Part shown: positions 14,198-16,210 of the stretch, piece after piece | Numbering within the stretch: position 1 is the first letter of the stretch | Layout: every line of letters starts with the position of its first letter | Origin: Sphingomonadales bacterium | GTDB lineage: Bacteria > Pseudomonadota > Alphaproteobacteria > Sphingomonadales > Sphingomonadaceae | Direction: 5' to 3' | DNA length: 16,210 bases | NCBI GenBank assembly: GCA_004292705.1 | Contig: RDXA01000353.1 | Location: 1-16,210 of the forward strand | Program-made: the position numbers and the translations under genes | Notes under the pieces: model-generated | What the model was told of the DNA's origin: nothing | Databases searched by the model: none | The model's input: only the letters and a program-made list of their open reading frames with translations

Positions 14198-14698
14198 ATG
14201 CACGCAAATGGGAAAACACCTGTGACCTTCGCGCTGCTGCTGGCGGCGCTGACTGGCTGTGCCGGTGATCCGGGCACTTATCCCTCGCTGGCGATGCGCC
14301 CGTTCGAGCGAGGCGAGACGCCGGAACCGCTTGCACCAGCCCTTCCGATTCGCCCCGCAACGCCCGCCGCGCGCCTCACTGAACTGCGCGATGCGGCCAC
14401 GTCCTCGCACACAGCCTTCGTCGCCCGGGAAAGCGAGGCTGCACGGCTTGTCCGCGCCGCCGCTGGGCAGCCGTTCGAAAGCAGGGCGCGCGGGGCGGCG
14501 CTGGTGGCGCTTGCTGATCTCGATACGCAGCGCAGCAAGACCGCCGGGACACTGGCCGCGCTCGATGCGCTTGCGGCCGAGGCGGCGGGCGCGCTCAGCC
14601 CCGACCCGGCGCTCGCCACGGCGCAGAGCGACGTTGCTGCCGTGCTCGCCCGCGAAGATGCGGCCATCACGCGCCTGTGGGAGGCAATGGGATCATGA
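14198..14698 (+). CDS. Small predicted lipoprotein upstream of fnr-like gene
   Basis: A 166-residue protein with a lipoprotein signal: charged start (HANGK), hydrophobic VTFALLLAALTG, lipobox LTGC and lipidated Cys21. The mature part begins with a Pro-rich linker (about 35-60) and continues as an Ala-rich, helical region with heptad-like charge spacing, possibly coiled coil, from about 65 to the end. No known family is recognised. The ATG at 14198 is preferred because the signal starts there and GGGA lies upstream; an ATG at 14174 in the same frame adds eight residues. Its TGA overlaps the ATG of the next gene (ATGA), so translation of the two is probably coupled. Confidence 0.75.
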   Translation: MHANGKTPVTFALLLAALTGCAGDPGTYPSLAMRPFERGETPEPLAPALPIRPATPAARLTELRDAATSSHTAFVARESEAARLVRAAAGQPFESRARGAALVALADLDTQRSKTAGTLAALDALAAEAAGALSPDPALATAQSDVAAVLAREDAAITRLWEAMGS

Positions 14699-15384
14699 AC
14701 CTTGCGTGCAGCACCTGCCCGGTCAAGGAAACCGCGGCCTGCGCGGTGCTCACACCGGAAGAGCGCGACGCGATGGCCGCTGCCGGGCGCACGCGCGTGC
14801 TCAAACGCGGCGAGATGCTGTTTGCCGCCGGGGACGAGGAGGCGGCCTGCGCGACCTTGCTGACCGGCGCGCTCAAGGTCTCGGCGATCAATCAGGACGG
14901 CAACGAGCAGATCCTTGCGCTGGTTCACCCGGCGGGCTTCATCGGCGAGCTGTTCGCGCCTTTCGCGCATCACGACGTGGTGGCGCTGACCGAAAGCCGG
15001 CTGTGCACCTTCGCCCGGCGGGATATCGAACGGGCGATCGAGGATTACCCGGCGCTGGCCCGCGCGCTGCTGCGGCGCAGTCAGGCCGATCTGCTCGCAA
15101 CGCGCGGCCTGCTGGAGCTGACCGGCCACGCCAGTGCCGAGGCGCGTCTGGCCGCCCTGCTCCACGATTTCGCCGCCGCAGCCAGCGAAAGCTCGTGCCA
15201 CCTTGCCACCCATTTCGAACTGCCGCTGACCCGTGGCGAGATCGCCAACATGCTCGGCCTGACCATCGAGACGGTCAGCCGCAAGCTGGGCGAGTTGGAA
15301 GAGATGGGCGCGATCCGGCGGGAGGGCAAACGCGGGATCGCTCTGCGGAACCCGGAATTGCTGCACGAAATATCGGGGCGGTAA
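14695..15384 (+). CDS. fnr: Crp/FNR-family regulator with FNR-type iron-sulfur cysteines
   Basis: A 229-residue regulator. The N-terminus has Cys5, Cys8 and Cys16 (CSTCPVKETAAC, the C-x2-C-x7-C spacing of alphaproteobacterial FnrL proteins), and Cys104 in ESRLCTF corresponds to E. coli FNR Cys122. Together these are the four ligands of an oxygen-sensitive [4Fe-4S] cluster. The cNMP-like sensor fold runs from about 30 to 115, the dimer helix about 115-145, and the HTH about 180-205, with recognition helix LTIETVSRKLGEL containing E192, S195 and R196, the residues that read TTGAT. It should dimerise without oxygen and regulate respiratory and micro-oxic genes. Translation is coupled to the upstream lipoprotein gene by ATGA. 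FixK-like proteins lack the cluster cysteines, so FNR is the better call. Confidence 0.9.
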   Translation: MNLACSTCPVKETAACAVLTPEERDAMAAAGRTRVLKRGEMLFAAGDEEAACATLLTGALKVSAINQDGNEQILALVHPAGFIGELFAPFAHHDVVALTESRLCTFARRDIERAIEDYPALARALLRRSQADLLATRGLLELTGHASAEARLAALLHDFAAAASESSCHLATHFELPLTRGEIANMLGLTIETVSRKLGELEEMGAIRREGKRGIALRNPELLHEISGR

Positions 15385-15399
15385 TCCTTCCGGCCACCG

Positions 15400-15413
15400 C
15401 CCCGCAGTCGGGG
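15400..15413. terminator. Short GC hairpin between convergent fnr-like gene and membrane protein
   Basis: CCCCG-CAGT-CGGGG, 16 bases after the fnr-like stop and 21 bases past the convergent gene's stop. The stem is short and no real T run follows on either strand, so it is a weak, possibly bidirectional, terminator candidate. Confidence 0.3.
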
Positions 15414-15433
15414 AGCTTGTCGGAAAACCGGCG

Positions 15434-15871
15434 TCAGGCCACGATCGCGGCGATTACCGCCACGGCAAGGCCCCAGCACACCAGCAGCACGGGCAGAACC
15501 AGCACCTGTGCGCTGGCCTCGCCCGCGCTGAGCCGGCCAGTATTGGTCATGATGCCGCGGGTCTCGAATTCGCCAAGCGTCTGGGGCACCGATGGGTTGT
15601 TCTTCAAGCGGGTCCAGATTGCCGGAACCCCGAAGAACGCCACGATCAGCAGCACGATGATCGCCATCGGAATGGCCAGAACCGGAGTGGCAAAGGCGCT
15701 GCCGACAATCACCAGAAAGCCGAGATAGCAGGCCACGGTTGCCGCGTAGAGCGCAGTCGGCAGGCCGAAATTGCGGTCGGCCTCGACCTGATGGCGCACC
15801 GATGCGGCTTCCGGCTGTTCGACAACCCGCGCTTCGCCGCGGGCGATGAGATCATGGACGATATGGCTCAT
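15434..15871 (-). CDS. Small three-helix membrane protein, unknown function
   Basis: A 145-residue protein. A charged N-terminal segment (1-35, SHIVHDLIARGEARVV) is followed by membrane helices at about 38-58, 63-85 and 122-144, with a soluble loop between the second and third that holds RLKNNPSVPQTLGEFETRGI. No enzyme or transport motif is seen, and I do not recognise the family. ATG at 15871 has AAGGA about nine bases upstream, a clear ribosome site. A near-consensus FNR box sits 57 bases upstream of the start codon at the spacing of an activated promoter, so the gene may be induced when oxygen is low. It converges with the fnr-like gene. Confidence 0.8.
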   Translation of the reverse strand: MSHIVHDLIARGEARVVEQPEAASVRHQVEADRNFGLPTALYAATVACYLGFLVIVGSAFATPVLAIPMAIIVLLIVAFFGVPAIWTRLKNNPSVPQTLGEFETRGIMTNTGRLSAGEASAQVLVLPVLLVCWGLAVAVIAAIVA

Positions 15872-15901
15872 GGGATGATCCTTTCCGTTGTTGGAAAGGG
15901 A

Positions 15902-15941
15902 ACTATCCCGCCATGCGTCGGCCTGCTTTGATTACGGTCAA
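15902..15941 (-). promoter_or_regulatory. Candidate FNR-dependent promoter of the membrane-protein gene
   Basis: TTGAT-TACG-GTCAA at 15928-15941 matches the FNR consensus TTGAT-N4-ATCAA in nine of ten specified bases. On the minus strand GATAGT (15907-15902) matches the -10 consensus in four of six. A start near 15893-15894 would put the box centre at about -41, the class II activator position. Confidence 0.6.
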
Positions 15942-16050
15942 ATCACATGGCGCTGCGCGGTTTTCCTACTCGGCGGCAAGGTGCCATACCCTGCCCGATG
16001 ACCCGGATGCTCTCCCGCCATGACGCCTCTTCAGGCCATGTTTGCATGGG

Positions 16051-16079
16051 AAAAACGGGGGCCAGTATTCGATTACTGG
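16051..16079 (-). terminator. Hairpin with T run after the partial right-edge gene
   Basis: On the minus strand CCAGTA-ATCGAA-TACTGG (16079-16062), then CCCCCG and TTTTT (16055-16051). The stem is only six bases and the T run is offset by six, so it is an imperfect intrinsic terminator, placed 9 bases after the stop of the partial gene. Confidence 0.4.
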
Positions 16080-16087
16080 ACAGTGTC

Positions 16088-16210
16088 TCATGTGTCTCCA
16101 ACAGCCGCTTCCCAGCGGGCGAGATCGCTGTGATCCTGCGGGCGCGGCTCGATCCAGTGCCACTGGCCTTCGCGCTGCTCGCGCTTCCAGAACCACGCCG
16201 CGCTTTTGAG
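16088..16210 (-). CDS. 3' end of an unidentified gene (runs off right edge)
   Basis: The last 40 residues and TGA stop of a minus-strand gene. The segment is rich in Trp and charged residues (SAAWFWKREQREGQWHWIEPR, then QDHSDLARWEAAVGDT), which looks like real protein rather than shadow sequence. Too little is present to assign a family. A hairpin follows the stop. A competing open frame on the same strand (15966-16196) is Arg-rich and runs through that hairpin, so it is not called. Confidence 0.55.
   Translation of the reverse strand, partial: LKSAAWFWKREQREGQWHWIEPRPQDHSDLARWEAAVGDT

Noticed and set aside
13952..14410. Minus-strand frame of 152 codons across the rplU leader and lipoprotein gene
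   Set aside because: It crosses the rplU promoter region and is antisense to a lipoprotein signal; the translation is Arg/Gly-rich without motif.
15966..16196. Minus-strand 76-codon frame at the right edge
   Set aside because: It overlaps the better-looking C-terminal frame ending at 16088 and passes through the hairpin and T run; Arg-rich and without a ribosome site.
1..16210. Search for a defence, mobile or CRISPR system
   Set aside because: No transposase, integrase, nuclease, repeat-spacer array or composition shift was seen; genes are core-type and closely packed.

Overview
The window is a GC-rich stretch of alphaproteobacterial chromosome. Protein sequences, tight gene packing and L21/L27 type suggest Sphingomonadales, perhaps the Erythrobacter group; that placement is inferred from family resemblance, not from a marker gene. 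I found no insertion sequence, prophage gene, CRISPR array, tRNA or rRNA. Most of it is ordinary core and housekeeping DNA, and I see no clearly new multi-gene system.

Positions 1-5073 are all minus strand. In transcription order: an alpha/beta hydrolase, a GT4-type glycosyltransferase coupled to it by a 4-base overlap, then an anchored TPR protein (YfgM-like), the outer-membrane assembly lipoprotein BamB, and a multi-pass membrane protein that runs off the left edge. From 5148 the plus strand carries selO (protein AMPylator family) and astD (succinylglutamate semialdehyde dehydrogenase). astD meets a minus-strand lipoprotein gene tail to tail. A 318-base spacer (8750-9067) then holds a strong hairpin and a separate dyad.

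From 9068 come rarD (plus), pyrC (minus), ygfZ (plus), a TetR regulator and a GNAT acetyltransferase (both minus), then the rplU-rpmA ribosomal operon (minus) with a good intrinsic terminator. pyrC and ygfZ diverge from only 38 bases. Two convergent pairs, astD/lipoprotein and ygfZ/tetR, end inside one shared CTAG, so each TAG stop overlaps the other on the opposite strand.

The right end (14198-16210) is the most interesting for regulation. A small lipoprotein overlaps by ATGA a Crp/FNR regulator that keeps all four cysteines expected of an oxygen-sensing [4Fe-4S] FNR and the E-xx-SR recognition helix. Within 550 bases of its end, a near-perfect FNR box sits about 41 bases upstream of the likely start site of a small three-helix membrane protein, which makes that gene a candidate FNR target. 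The window closes with the 3' end of an unidentified minus-strand gene and a hairpin that may terminate it.
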